Of a stretch of 25,460 bases of DNA, positions 7,673 to 13,998 are shown piece by piece. Source of the DNA: Thermoleophilia bacterium. Its GTDB lineage: Bacteria; Actinomycetota; Thermoleophilia; Gaiellales; Gaiellaceae. The notes under the pieces are model-generated. The model ran no database searches. It was given only the letters and a program-made list of their open reading frames with translations, and was not told where the DNA came from. How positions within the stretch are numbered: position 1 is the stretch's first letter; every line of letters starts with the position of its first letter. The translations under genes were made by a program, and so were the position numbers. The DNA lies in assembly GCA_020845695.1 (NCBI GenBank), contig JADLFG010000059.1, positions 1 to 25,460 on the forward strand. The letters are read 5' to 3'.

Positions 7673-8005
7673 CTACGCCGGCGCGAGCAGCCGGCCGATC
7701 CGTTCGAGCACGCCCGGTACGAGCCGGTAGTACGCGTACGTCCCGCGCCGCTCGCGCTCCACGAGGCCGGCGTCCGCGAGCTGCTTCAGGTGGTAGCTGA
7801 CGGTCGGCTGGGCGAGCCCGAGCGCCGGCACGAGCTCGCAGACGCAGGTCGCCTCGCCCGCGGCGCGGGCGAGCAGGTTCAGGATCTTGACCCTGTGGCG
7901 GTCGCCGAGCGCCCGGAACAGCCGCTCGAGCTCCTCGGCCTCGCCGTCGCCCAGGCCGGTGCCGGCGAGCGGAGCGCAGCAGTCGACGAGCGCGAGCGTC
8001 TTCAC
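7673..8005 (-). CDS. ArsR/SmtB-family winged-helix repressor with cysteine pairs
   Basis: Dimeric DNA-binding repressor released by a metal or metalloid. The 110 residues contain the wHTH with recognition region LAQPTVSYHLKQLADAGLV and wing ERRGTYAYYRLVP. Two cysteine pairs are visible: Cys9-Cys10 (VDCCAPL) and Cys54/Cys56 (CVCEL), the latter at the position used by ArsR-type arsenic/antimony sensors. The GTG start at 8003-8005 follows TACGAT plus six bases, so the transcript is probably leaderless. No arsenite pump, arsenate reductase or cation exporter lies next to it; the downstream gene on the same strand is ppk, 129 nt away. Ligand and target are unknown; autoregulation is likely from the family. 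Confidence 0.9.
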   Translation of the reverse strand: MKTLALVDCCAPLAGTGLGDGEAEELERLFRALGDRHRVKILNLLARAAGEATCVCELVPALGLAQPTVSYHLKQLADAGLVERERRGTYAYYRLVPGVLERIGRLLAPA

Positions 8006-8011
8006 GCGCTC

Positions 8012-8017
8012 ATCGTA
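8012..8017 (-). promoter_or_regulatory. -10 element of the arsR-like gene, predicted leaderless
   Basis: On the minus strand TACGAT is followed by exactly six bases (GAGCGC) and the GTG start. No convincing -35 was seen. Geometry matches four other starts in this window. Confidence 0.45.
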
Positions 8018-8059
8018 TCGACCGAGTTCGATGGAAAGCGCCGCAACTGGGACCGGCGG

Positions 8060-8096
8060 GTAGGGGCGACACCCGCATCGCCCTCCCCCGCGTCAC
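8060..8096. repeat. interspersed palindromic element, copy 1
   Basis: Begins GTAGGGGCGACAC and ends CCCCCGCGTCAC, with internal inverted arms GGGCGA/TCGCCC. A second copy with the same beginning and end lies at 8246-8281. The pair flanks the tandem tract at 8131-8240. There is no coding potential that resembles a known family. Confidence 0.6.
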
Positions 8097-8130
8097 AAGA
8101 ACGGATGCCACCCAGCCACAAGCCGGACCC

Positions 8131-8240
8131 ACACCCCGCCGCCACGAACCGGGCCGGACCACACCCCGCCGCGAACGGGACCTGCCACACGCCCCACGAA
8201 CCGGGCCGGGCCACACCCCGCCGCCACGAACCTGACGGGC
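8131..8240. repeat. degenerate tandem repeat, four units of about 26-30 bp
   Basis: Units begin at 8131, 8161, 8187 and 8213, each opening ACACcCC(gCC) and containing CGAAC; units 1, 3 and 4 share CCACGAACC. The strand is strongly C/A-rich. Together with its two flanking palindromic elements it fills the 300-bp gap between the arsR-like gene and the response regulator, which has no convincing gene. Confidence 0.65.
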
Positions 8241-8245
8241 AACCC

Positions 8246-8281
8246 GTAGGGGCAACACTTGTGTCGCCCCTCCCTCGTGAC
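8246..8281. repeat. interspersed palindromic element, copy 2
   Basis: GTAGGGGCAACACTTGTGTC followed by GCCCCTCCCTCGTGAC. The arms GGGGCAACAC and GTGTCGCCCC pair over 10 bp with one mismatch around TT. It lies 26 bp beyond the response-regulator stop codon (8308), so its hairpin could also end that transcript. Confidence 0.65.
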
Positions 8282-8307
8282 GCCCTCCCCAGCCGTGTCC
8301 CCGCCCC

Positions 8308-9006
8308 CTACGGTTTCGGGATCGCCTCGAGCTTGTAGCCGACCCCGTAGCGGGTCTGGATGAACGTGTGACGCGGCGAGCGGCGCTCGAGCTTGTCGCG
8401 GATGCGCCGCACGACCACGTCGACCGTCCGATCTCGGCGCGTCTCGCGGCGACCCCAGATCCGCTGCAGGAGCTCGTTTCTCGACACCACCCGCCCGCGC
8501 TCGAGCGCCAGCGCGTACAGCAGCCGAAACTCGGTCGGCGTCAGCTCGCAGCTCGCCCCGCCCACGAACGCCTGCACCTCATCCGGGTCGACCCGCAACT
8601 CCTCCACCACGATCGCCTCGCCGCGCTCCTCGTCCTGCGAGCGCACCCCACGTCGCGCGGCCGCCCGCACCCGCGCCACGAGCTCCTTCATCGAGAACGG
8701 CTTCACCAGGTAGTCGTCCGCCCCGATCTCGAGCGCGTGCACCCGGTCGTGCTCGGTGCCCCGGGCGGACACGACGACGATCGGCGTCCCGATCCCCTCG
8801 CGCCGGGCCGTCTCGATGAGACGCCAGCCATCGACCCCCGGCAACATCAGGTCCAGCACGCACACATCGGGCCGCTCGAACCGCAACCGGGCCAGGCCCG
8901 CTTCGCCCCTCCCCACCCACACCGGATCGAACCCCGCCGCCTGCAGGTGCCGCGCCATCCCCTGAGCGATCACCTCGTCATCCTCGACGATCAACACCCG
9001 CGGCAT
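8308..9006 (-). CDS. OmpR/PhoB-family response regulator (PhoP/RegX3-like)
   Basis: Phosphorylation-activated transcription factor. The receiver domain (1-118) has acidic residues Asp9/Asp10, phosphoacceptor Asp52 (VLDLMLPG), Ser80 and Lys102 (LVKPFS), all intact. The C-terminal winged helix (about 130-228) contains LTPTEFRLLYALA, RVVSRNELLQRIWG, VDVVVRRIRDKLE and IQTRYGVGYKL. The ATG at 9004-9006 begins MPRVLIVEDDE; an upstream in-frame start would lie inside the kinase gene and is not favoured. It is divergent from the histidine kinase with only 12 bp between start codons. Position beside Pit/DUF47 suggests a phosphate-responsive regulator, but its DNA site and signal are inferred. Confidence 0.93.
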   Translation of the reverse strand: MPRVLIVEDDEVIAQGMARHLQAAGFDPVWVGRGEAGLARLRFERPDVCVLDLMLPGVDGWRLIETARREGIGTPIVVVSARGTEHDRVHALEIGADDYLVKPFSMKELVARVRAAARRGVRSQDEERGEAIVVEELRVDPDEVQAFVGGASCELTPTEFRLLYALALERGRVVSRNELLQRIWGRRETRRDRTVDVVVRRIRDKLERRSPRHTFIQTRYGVGYKLEAIPKP

Positions 9007-9021
9007 GCTTCCGGCAGTATG
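9004..9021. promoter_or_regulatory. near-palindromic 18-bp divergent start region
   Basis: CATGCTTCCGGCAGTATG contains both divergent start codons. Its reverse complement differs at only four positions, giving 14 of 18 symmetric bases. Each strand shows a CATNCT hexamer nine bases before its own ATG (CATGCT for the kinase, CATACT for the regulator), which could serve as -10 elements giving transcripts with almost no leader. Clear -35 boxes were not found. Confidence 0.45.
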
Positions 9022-9990
9022 GAGCTCGTGACCGGTCGGAACGCCGACCACGGCGCCGCCGCGGCCCTGCGGCTCGCGGCCGAGCGCGGCCGCAGGCTCG
9101 TCGAGGAGAGCCGCGAGCTCGTGCTGGTGCTCGGGCCGGACCGGCGCGTGCTCGCCGCGAGCCGGCGGGCCCGGGAGTCACTCGAAGGGATCGAGGAGGG
9201 CGCGCCCATGCCCGAGCACGTCTTCCAGCCGGGCGCGCGCCGGGTTCCGTTCGCGGTCAGCTACGAGCTCGACGGGCACCAGGAGACGCTCCTCTACCTG
9301 ACCGAGCCCGGCGAGCTCGTCGCCTACGAGGAGCTGCGAGCGGGCTTCACCGCCGCGGTCTCCCACGAGCTGCGCACCCCCCTCGCCCGGATCCTCGCTC
9401 TGCTCGAGTCGCTGGAGCTGCCCGGAACGGACCCGACCGAGCTGGTCGAGCAGGCCCGCCACGAGGTCGAGCAGATCCGGGAGCTGATCGACGACATCCT
9501 CTTCCTGTCCGAGCTCGAGACCGGGCGGGAGGTCGTCGCGCTCGGGTGGACGCCTGCCCTCCCGATCCTGCGCGAGGTGGCCGAGTCGCTGGCCGAGCGG
9601 GCTGCGAGGGCGGCGGTCACGATCGAGGTCGCGGGCGACGAGAGCGTCGAGCTGCCGCTCAGGCCGCGCATGCTGCGGGTCGTCGTCGACAATCTGACCG
9701 AGAACGCGCTCCGGCACGCGGGGCCCGGGGCCGCCTGCGCACTGAGCGCGACCCGGGAGGGCGACGCGCTCGTGCTGACGGCGAGCGACACGGGGATCGG
9801 CGTGACCGCCGCCGACCTGCCGCGCCTGTTCGAGCGTTTCTACGGTGCCGACCGGGCGCGGGCATCGCGCGGGACCGGCCTCGGGCTCGCGATCGTCAAG
9901 CACGTCGTCACCGCCGCCGGCGGCACGGTCGACGCAGTGGGTTCCCGGGGCAACGGCCTCACGATCCGCTGCGCCTTCCCGGCGCCGTAG
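9019..9990 (+). CDS. soluble sensor histidine kinase (SenX3/PhoR-like)
   Basis: Partner kinase of the divergent response regulator. The 323 residues comprise an N-terminal region resembling a small PAS-type sensor (about 25-98), a HisKA dimerisation domain with His116 in FTAAVSHELRTPLARI, and a HATPase domain with N-box DNLTENALRHA (224-234), G1 DTGIGV (257-262), F-box LFERFYGAD and G2 GTGLGLAIVKH (286-296). No membrane segment or signal peptide is present, so it is cytosolic, unlike typical PhoR; it may read an intracellular signal or the state of a Pit/PhoU-like complex. The ATG at 9019 is used because the long upstream frame lies opposite the regulator gene. The DUF47-Pit genes follow after 113 bp. 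Confidence 0.92.
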   Translation: MELVTGRNADHGAAAALRLAAERGRRLVEESRELVLVLGPDRRVLAASRRARESLEGIEEGAPMPEHVFQPGARRVPFAVSYELDGHQETLLYLTEPGELVAYEELRAGFTAAVSHELRTPLARILALLESLELPGTDPTELVEQARHEVEQIRELIDDILFLSELETGREVVALGWTPALPILREVAESLAERAARAAVTIEVAGDESVELPLRPRMLRVVVDNLTENALRHAGPGAACALSATREGDALVLTASDTGIGVTAADLPRLFERFYGADRARASRGTGLGLAIVKHVVTAAGGTVDAVGSRGNGLTIRCAFPAP

Positions 9991-10103
9991 CGGGCCTGGC
10001 CTCCCGTCACCGGATCGACACCGGTTCGTAACCACCTGCTCACCGCGTCTTCGCGCAGGATTCGTCGCGACCGACGGCATCCGACCCGAAGGAGCGCGAG
10101 CCG

Positions 10104-10724
10104 GTGAGACTGGCACTGGTGCCCAAGCCGAGCGAGTTCTACGACCTGTTCGCCCGCGCGGGCGAGAACGGGCTCGCGGCGGCGCGCCTCACGGAAGAGC
10201 GCTTCCGCGACCATCCCAACACGACCGTCGCGCACAGCGAGGTCAAGCGGCTCGAGACCGTTGGCGACGAGCTGACCCACGAGATCATCCAGCTCCTGAA
10301 CACGCACTACGTGACGCCGTTCGACCGCGAGGACATCTACGCGCTCGCGACCGCGATGGACGACGTGGTCGACGCGATCGAGCACGCGTCCGAGCTGCTC
10401 GACCTCTACGCGGTCGAGTCGACCAGCCGCAGCGCGATCGAGCAGTGCCGCATCCTCGTCACCGCGGCCGAGCACCTGGCGCTCGCGCTCCGCGAGCTCA
10501 AGGGACGCAAGCACGCGCAGGCCGCGCTCGTCGAGATCAAGCGCTTCGAGGACGACGCCGACCGCGTCGTGCGCGACGCGATCGGCGCGCTCTTCCACGA
10601 CCCGCGCATCGACCCGCTGCTCGTGATCCGCTGGAAGGACATCTACGAGGCGCTCGAGGAGGCGGTCGACGGCTGCGAGACCGCCGGGAACGTGGTCGGC
10701 AACATCGTCGTCAAGAACGCCTAG
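10104..10724 (+). CDS. DUF47 / PhoU-like Pit accessory protein
   Basis: All-helical cytosolic protein of the PhoU-related DUF47 family, commonly encoded with Pit transporters and thought to modulate them. The 206 residues show the recurring metal-binding E/D-rich PhoU motifs: EVKRLETVGDELTHEI around 48-61 and IKRFEDDADRVVRDAI around 148-163. Further family features are MDDVVDAIEHASELLD and the C-terminal WKDIYEALEEAVDGCETAGNV. GTG start at 10104 with a good Shine-Dalgarno (GAAGGAG, 9 nt upstream). Six bases separate its stop from the Pit gene, so the two are one operon, possibly extending from the kinase gene. Confidence 0.93.
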   Translation: MRLALVPKPSEFYDLFARAGENGLAAARLTEERFRDHPNTTVAHSEVKRLETVGDELTHEIIQLLNTHYVTPFDREDIYALATAMDDVVDAIEHASELLDLYAVESTSRSAIEQCRILVTAAEHLALALRELKGRKHAQAALVEIKRFEDDADRVVRDAIGALFHDPRIDPLLVIRWKDIYEALEEAVDGCETAGNVVGNIVVKNA

Positions 10725-10730
10725 GGGCTC

Positions 10731-11831
10731 GTGGACGGCACGCTCCTGCTCGCCGCGGTGATCGCGGTCGCGCTCTTCTTCGATTTCACGAACGGCTTCC
10801 ACGACGCGGCGAACGCGATCGCCACGGGCATCTCCACCCGCGCCCTGCACCCGCGCTTCGCGGTCATCCTCGCCGCGGTGCTCAACTTCGCCGGAGCGTT
10901 CGCGTCGTTCAAGGTTGCGGCGACGATCGCGAAAGGGATCGTCAACCCCTCGGCAATCACGCTGCGTGTCGTGCTGGCGGGGTTGATCGGGGCGATCGCC
11001 TGGAACCTGCTGACGTGGTATTTCGGGCTCCCGTCGAGTTCGAGCCACGCGCTCGTCGGCGGGATCTTGGGCGCGGGCGTCGCGAAGACGGGCTTCGACG
11101 TGATCCAGTGGGACGGCCTGGTCCGGAAGGTCCTCGTCCCTTCGCTGTGCGCCCCGGTCTTCGGCCTCGTCGGCGCGCTGCTGTTCATGAGCGGGTTCCT
11201 CTGGGTGGTCAGGCGCCGGGCCCCCGGGATCGTCAACCGCATCTTCCGCCGGCTCCAGCTCGTCTCGTCGAGCTTCCTCGCCTTCACGCACGGGACGAAC
11301 GACGCCCAGAAGACGATGGGGATCCTGGCCCTCGCGCTCGTCGCGTCCGGGCACCTCGACCCGGAGTTCGAGCGGCCGCCGACCTGGGTGATCGTCTCGG
11401 CGGCCTCCGCGATCGCCGCCGGCACGTACGCGGGCGGCTGGCGCATCATCCGTACGCTCGGCCAGCGGATCGCCAAGCTGGAGCCGCCGCAGGGCTTCGC
11501 GGCCGAAGCCTCGACCAGCCTGACGCTCTACTTCACCGCCCACTACGGGTTCCCGGTGTCGACCACGCACACCGTCTCCGGATCCGTCCTCGGCGCCGGG
11601 GCCGCCAGGCGCCTCTCGGCCGTCCGCTGGGGCGTCGCCGGCAACATCGTGACCGCCTGGCTGCTCACGATCCCGAGCGCGGCGCTGGTCGGAGCGGCGA
11701 TGCAGGGCCTGACGAGGCTCCCGGGCGGCGCCGCGATCGTGTTCGCGGTCGGGGTCGCCGTCGCGGCGCTCGCGTTCGCGGCGCGCAGCCGCCAGACGCG
11801 CGCGCCCGAGCCGCGACCGGCACTCGCGTAG
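10731..11831 (+). CDS. inorganic phosphate transporter, Pit family
   Basis: Low-affinity, ion-coupled phosphate symporter of the inner membrane. The 366 residues are mostly hydrophobic helices. The two inverted family signatures are clear: FFDFTNGFHDAANAIAT near the N-terminus and FTHGTNDAQKTMGI mid-protein, each followed by SSSHALVGG- or STTHTVSGS-type loops. GTG start at 10731, six bases after the DUF47 stop. The product would supply phosphate for the polyphosphate enzymes encoded on either side. Confidence 0.96.
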   Translation: MDGTLLLAAVIAVALFFDFTNGFHDAANAIATGISTRALHPRFAVILAAVLNFAGAFASFKVAATIAKGIVNPSAITLRVVLAGLIGAIAWNLLTWYFGLPSSSSHALVGGILGAGVAKTGFDVIQWDGLVRKVLVPSLCAPVFGLVGALLFMSGFLWVVRRRAPGIVNRIFRRLQLVSSSFLAFTHGTNDAQKTMGILALALVASGHLDPEFERPPTWVIVSAASAIAAGTYAGGWRIIRTLGQRIAKLEPPQGFAAEASTSLTLYFTAHYGFPVSTTHTVSGSVLGAGAARRLSAVRWGVAGNIVTAWLLTIPSAALVGAAMQGLTRLPGGAAIVFAVGVAVAALAFAARSRQTRAPEPRPALA

Positions 11832-11905
11832 AGCGGCGCTCGGCTTCCGAGGCCGGGGTCGCGGGCGCGCGGCAGGGATCGTGGGCCGGCGGCCGGCGGA
11901 CCGCG

Positions 11906-11911
11906 TACCCT
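11906..11911 (+). promoter_or_regulatory. candidate -10 element of the VanW-like gene
   Basis: TACCCT lies 12 bases before GTG 11924 and 33 before GTG 11945. The same hexamer precedes the pduE-like gene at 17810. No clear -35. If used, the mRNA starts near 11918. Confidence 0.35.
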
Positions 11912-11944
11912 TTGGCCCAGGACGTGTCGGGAAAGGGCTACACG

Positions 11945-13747
11945 GTGTACCGCCCGCCGGGGCGGCGGAGGCGGCGCGTCTGGCGGGTCGGGGCACTCGT
12001 CCTCGTCCTGACGCTCGCCGGCCTGACCGGCAGCGGCGCGTGGCTCGCGCGAGCCGAGAGCGGCCGCCTCCCGCCCGACGTGCGAATCGGCGGGATCGAG
12101 GTCGGGGGGCTCCCGCCGGACGAGGCGCGGCAGCTGCTCGAGCGGGAGGCCGCCGAGATCGCAGCCAGGCCGGTCGAGCTCACCTACGAGGGCGGCACCC
12201 TCCGGATCACCGGCACGCAGCTTGGCCTCGAGCCCTCGATCGACGAGGCGCTCGCCGTTGCCCAGGGGAGCCGGGGCAGCCTGAGCCGCCTCAAGGCGCG
12301 GCTCGGGCTCGCCGACCCGGTTGAGATCCCGCTCACCTTCGCCACCCGGCCGGAAAGGGTCGCGAAGGTGCTCGCGCGGGTCGAGGCGGAGGTGGAGCGC
12401 AGGCCGGTGTCGGCGAAGGTGACGCTCGCCGGCGACGCGGTGCTCGTCACGCCGGCCCAGCCGGGTATCGCTCTCGACACCGAGGCGGCGGCGGCGGCGC
12501 TGGCAGGGCTCCCCGAGGGCACGATCGCGCTCGAGCTCGCCGAGACCGAGCCGAAGATCACGACCGAAGAGGCGCTGGCCGTCAAGGCCTCCGTCGAGAC
12601 GCTGGTCGCCGACCCGCCCCAGGTCTATTTCAAGAGCACCCGCTGGCGGCCCTCCCCGCCGCTCGTCCGCGGGGCGCTCGAGCTCCGAAACCGGCGCGGC
12701 GCGATCGAGGTCGCGCTCGACCCGGAGCTGATCGAGCGGCCGCTCCGCCGCGCGTTTCGCGAGCACGAGCGTGAGCCGCTCGACGCCACGTTTCGGGTCA
12801 AGGGGAAGCGGGTCGTCGTCGTGCCCGGCCGGGAAGGGCGGGCCGTGTCGGCGGCGGCGGTCGCCACCGCCCTGCTCGCGGCCGCCGGCCAGCCCAAGGT
12901 CAAGGTCGTGTTCGAGGCGCTCGAGCCGGAGCTGACGACCGAGAAGGCCGAGGCGATGCGGATCACCGAGCTCGTGTCCGAGTTCAGCACCCCCTACCCG
13001 TGCTGCGCGCCGCGCGTCACGAATATCCAGCTCGCGGCCTCGATCCTCGACGGCCATGTGATCCCGCCGGACGGGCGCTTCTCGCTCAACGAGGCGCTCG
13101 GCGAGCGTACGGCGGAGCGCGGGTTCGTGATGGCGCCGATGATCCAGGCCGGCAAGCTCGTCGACTCGGTCGGCGGCGGCGTCAGCCAGGTCGCAACGAC
13201 GTTCTACAACGCGGCCTTCTTCGCCGGGCTCGACCTGGTCGCGCACACACCGCACGAGTTCTACATCTCCCGCTACCCGATGGGACGCGAGGCCACGGTC
13301 TCGTGGGGCGGCCCGGAGCTCGTCTTCAAGAACGACTGGCCGGCCGGCGTCCTCGTCAAGGTCGTCGCGACCGATACGTCGATCACCGTGCGCTTCTACT
13401 CGTCGAAGCTCGGCCGGCGGGTCGAGACCGCGACGGGCGACCCCTACAACTACACGTCCGCGAGCACGGTGCGCGTCTACAACCCCTCCCTGCCGCCCGG
13501 GACCGAAAGCACCGTCCAGAGCGGCGGCATCTCCGGCTTCACGGTCGACTACTGGCGCAAGGTCTACCGCGGCAAGAAGCTGCTGCGCGACGAGGAGTGG
13601 ACCGTTCGCTACCTCCCGGAGAACTCGATCGTCGAGTACGGGCCGAAGCAGTCGAAGGACAAGGACAAAGACAAGGACGGAGACACGGACACGGGCACGG
13701 ACGGGGGCGACGGGGGCGACGTCGGGGAAGACACCCCGGACGGCTGA
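11945..13747 (+). CDS. VanW-family / peptidoglycan-binding-like membrane-anchored protein
   Basis: Surface protein of about 600 residues. A basic N-terminus (RPPGRRRRRVWRV) is followed by one membrane segment (about 15-34), then two successive PG_binding_4-like units (LPPDVRIGGIEVGGLPPDEARQ and the following repeat). The VanW domain has CCAPRVTNIQLAA, PPDGRFSLNEALGERT, GGGVSQVATTFYNAAFFAG and HEFYISRYPMGREATV. A low-complexity Lys/Asp then Gly/Asp tail closes the protein. GTG 11945 is chosen for its Shine-Dalgarno (GGAAAGGG, about 7 nt upstream); GTG 11924, six bases downstream of the expected +1 from TACCCT, is a real alternative. VanW domains occur in vancomycin-resistance clusters, but the biochemical role is unknown and no other van gene is present. 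Confidence 0.88.
   Translation: MYRPPGRRRRRVWRVGALVLVLTLAGLTGSGAWLARAESGRLPPDVRIGGIEVGGLPPDEARQLLEREAAEIAARPVELTYEGGTLRITGTQLGLEPSIDEALAVAQGSRGSLSRLKARLGLADPVEIPLTFATRPERVAKVLARVEAEVERRPVSAKVTLAGDAVLVTPAQPGIALDTEAAAAALAGLPEGTIALELAETEPKITTEEALAVKASVETLVADPPQVYFKSTRWRPSPPLVRGALELRNRRGAIEVALDPELIERPLRRAFREHEREPLDATFRVKGKRVVVVPGREGRAVSAAAVATALLAAAGQPKVKVVFEALEPELTTEKAEAMRITELVSEFSTPYPCCAPRVTNIQLAASILDGHVIPPDGRFSLNEALGERTAERGFVMAPMIQAGKLVDSVGGGVSQVATTFYNAAFFAGLDLVAHTPHEFYISRYPMGREATVSWGGPELVFKNDWPAGVLVKVVATDTSITVRFYSSKLGRRVETATGDPYNYTSASTVRVYNPSLPPGTESTVQSGGISGFTVDYWRKVYRGKKLLRDEEWTVRYLPENSIVEYGPKQSKDKDKDKDGDTDTGTDGGDGGDVGEDTPDG
13655..13744 (+). repeat. low-complexity Lys-Asp / Gly-Asp coding repeat
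   Basis: Four AAGGAC-type hexamers (13655-13678; one is AAAGAC) encode KDKDKDKD. They grade into GAC/ACG/GGC triplets encoding DGDTDTGTDGGDGGD. The repeat encodes the extracellular C-terminal tail of the VanW-like protein and is likely to vary in length between strains. Confidence 0.8.
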
Positions 13748-13759
13748 GCCCGAACGCGC

Positions 13760-13794
13760 TTGACATCGATACCCCCAGTGGGTATCATGGGGTC
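13760..13794 (+). promoter_or_regulatory. copper-operon promoter with CsoR-type operator
   Basis: TTGACA (13760-13765), exactly 17 bases, TATCAT (13783-13788): a near-consensus housekeeping promoter. The palindrome GATACCCCCAGTGGGTATC (13768-13786) fills the spacer and overlaps the -10; it matches the ATACCC...GGGTAT pattern of known CsoR operators. Six bases separate the -10 from the copZ ATG at 13795, so the transcript should be leaderless. CsoR, the third gene of this operon, would block RNA polymerase here until Cu(I) releases it. Confidence 0.88.
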
Positions 13795-13998
13795 ATGATC
13801 GAAACCCTCACGTACCGCGTGGCGGGCATGACCTGCGATCACTGCCGCGCCGCGGTCGCGGGCGAGCTCGAGGGCGTCAGCGCAGTGCTCGAGGTCGAGG
13901 TCGACCTCGAGACGAAGCTCGTCACCGTGCGCGGCCGCGAGCTCGACGACGCGGCGCTGCGCGCGGCGATCGCCGAGGCCGGCTACGAGGCCGAGTGA
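13795..13998 (+). CDS. copZ: copper chaperone, CopZ-like HMA protein
   Basis: Small cytosolic Cu(I) carrier of 67 residues with a ferredoxin-like HMA fold. The metal-binding motif is MTCDHC (residues 12-17, Cys14 and Cys17) and the fold ends with [10 protein letters not shown]. The ATG at 13795 directly follows the promoter with a six-base gap. Its stop overlaps the copA GTG start by four bases (GTGA), so the two are translationally coupled. It probably hands copper to CopA and CsoR. Confidence 0.94.
   Translation: MIETLTYRVAGMTCDHCRAAVAGELEGVSAVLEVEVDLETKLVTVRGRELDDAALRAAIAEAGYEAE

Noticed and set aside
8002..8258. Two short minus-strand frames in the repeat island
   Set aside because: They only translate the tandem repeats (Gly/Arg/Trp-rich) and lack start signals.
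5621..8338. 905-codon plus-strand open frame opposite ppk and the arsR-like gene
   Set aside because: Antisense shadow of ppk in high-GC DNA; low-complexity composition and no family resemblance.
9840..13255. Long minus-strand frames opposite DUF47, Pit and VanW genes
   Set aside because: Arg/Asp/Glu-rich antisense translations with no domains; the plus-strand genes have clear signatures and start signals.
11945..13747. Vancomycin-resistance locus
   Set aside because: Only a VanW-type domain is present; no vanHAX-type ligase, dehydrogenase or dipeptidase cluster. The M19 gene at 16797 is a different family from VanX/VanY and lies apart.
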